The translations under genes and the position numbers were made by a program. Shown one piece after another: positions 5,396 to 5,707 of a DNA stretch of 5,707 nucleotides (positions are counted from its first letter, which is position 1; every line of letters starts with the position of its first letter). Below the pieces are notes generated by a model, which saw only the letters and a list, made by a program, of their open reading frames with translations, was not told the DNA's origin and did no database searches. Source of the stretch: Candidatus Shapirobacteria bacterium UBA2283 (GTDB taxonomy: Bacteria; Patescibacteriota; Microgenomatia; UBA12405); NCBI GenBank assembly GCA_002345725.1, contig DDWP01000058.1, positions 1 to 5,707 of the forward strand, written 5' to 3'.

Positions 5396-5707
5396 TCTTC
5401 TGCCCGGAGGGCGAGGCCGGAAGCGACGGAAGTGAAATGGTCAGAAGTGATAAGTTTTTCAGGACCAAAGATCTCAGATATCAATTTGATAAAAATAGGG
5501 ATTTGTGAGGAACCACCAGTGAGAATGACTTTGTCGATATCGTTTGGTTTTAATTGAGCTTGATGAAGTGATTCGGTGATGCATATTTGGGTTTCTTCGA
5601 GTTCGTTGACGATGGCTTGTTCAAAGTTTGTCTTGCTAAGAGTTTGTTTTAAATTAAGATGTGGCCGATTGAAAGAGAAATCGACAGTATCTAGGGTGGA
5701 GAGATTT
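5374..5707 (-). CDS. Hsp70-family (actin-like ATPase) protein, C-terminal part only
   Basis: 110 C-terminal residues are visible; the N-terminus lies beyond the right edge. The core is a typical Hsp70 nucleotide-binding-domain end: NFEQAIVNELEETQ followed by LKPNDIDKVILTGGSSQIP, the adenosine/phosphate-binding turn of Hsp70, then FIKLISEIFGPEKL and FTSVASGLALRAEDYF. The stop TAA at 5374-5376 comes soon after, so no classical substrate-binding domain or lid follows. That argues against DnaK and for a YegD-like, ATPase-domain-only Hsp70 relative. The last residues (EDYFSTQK) lie partly beyond the 24-bp repeat and appear to come from the inserted sequence. The alternative older end, RTEQLFH, is preserved at 4829-4867. 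Its 3' end overlaps the opposing gene by 22 bp. The family is confident; the cellular role is unknown. Confidence 0.88.
   Translation of the reverse strand, partial: NLSTLDTVDFSFNRPHLNLKQTLSKTNFEQAIVNELEETQICITESLHQAQLKPNDIDKVILTGGSSQIPIFIKLISEIFGPEKLITSDHFTSVASGLALRAEDYFSTQK
5398..5421. repeat. Right copy of 24-bp direct repeat, inside the hsp70 3' end
   Basis: This copy is functional coding sequence: on the minus strand it encodes SGLALRAE of the Hsp70 protein. It matches 4844-4867 at 22 of 24 positions. It begins 2 bp after the stop codon of the unrecognised gene. The GCCC-GGA-GGGC inverted repeat could form a small hairpin, but no T-run follows on either strand, so it is not a convincing terminator. 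Confidence 0.85.

Larger units (their letters stand above)
4868..5421. other. Putative one-gene inserted cassette (promoter, gene, repeat)
   Basis: Between the end of the left repeat and the end of the right repeat lie 554 bp holding just a promoter (from 4877), one gene (4916-5395) and the regenerated hsp70 end. The promoter begins 9 bp after the left repeat and the gene stops 2 bp before the right one, so almost nothing is spare. This arrangement resembles a site-specific integrant at a gene's 3' end that restores the target reading frame. No integrase, transposase or terminal inverted repeat is present inside the unit, so the mobilising enzyme, if any, would act in trans. Tandem duplication of the hsp70 end, followed by replacement of the middle, is the main alternative. 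Confidence 0.4.

Noticed and set aside
5398..5421. Repeat hairpin as an intrinsic terminator
   Set aside because: The stem is only 4 bp, no T-run follows on either strand, and the right copy is Hsp70 coding sequence.
5374..5707. DnaK
   Set aside because: The protein ends right after the nucleotide-binding domain, with no substrate-binding domain.
1..5707. tRNA, rRNA, CRISPR array or insertion sequence
   Set aside because: No clover-leaf, ribosomal, regularly spaced repeat or transposase-like sequence was seen on either strand.

Overview
The window most resembles a streamlined, moderately AT-rich bacterial genome of the Candidate Phyla Radiation (Patescibacteria, perhaps Microgenomates-like). 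The basis is indirect. The Mur ligase has a membrane-helix N-terminus instead of the usual UDP-binding domain, no gene has a recognisable Shine-Dalgarno site, neighbouring genes overlap at their ends, and -10-like boxes sit 5-7 nt before several start codons. TGA is used as a stop, so the code looks standard. No organism marker gene is present, so this placement is an inference.

Layout. Positions 1-882 (minus) hold most of alanine racemase, whose C-terminus runs off the left edge. An 88-bp divergent promoter region follows, then ddl, D-alanine--D-alanine ligase (971-2131, plus). Converging on ddl, with a 10-bp tail overlap, is a minus-strand run read from right to left: GrpB-family protein (4232-4804), DUF2164 protein (3982-4230), alpha/beta hydrolase (3291-3959) and a MurF-like ligase (2122-3294). 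Next comes a plus-strand gene with no recognised family (4916-5395, own promoter). It overlaps by 22 bp the 3' end of an Hsp70-family gene (minus, 5374 to beyond the right edge).

Alr makes D-Ala, Ddl joins two D-Ala, and MurF attaches the dipeptide to the UDP-MurNAc-tripeptide. The window therefore holds the whole D-Ala-D-Ala branch of peptidoglycan precursor synthesis, split over divergent and convergent units.

The most striking structure is at the right. The unrecognised gene lies between two near-identical 24-bp direct repeats (4844-4867 and 5398-5421, 22 of 24 identical). The right copy is the C-terminal coding sequence of the Hsp70 gene. The left copy is the same coding segment, in frame on the same strand, followed by its own stop codon 24 bp before grpB. 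This looks like a one-gene cassette inserted at the 3' end of hsp70. It left the old gene end as a remnant beside grpB and gave Hsp70 a new tail. No recombinase is visible.

There are no RNA genes, CRISPR arrays, recognisable insertion sequences or convincing intrinsic terminators, and no gene-free stretch longer than about 110 bp.
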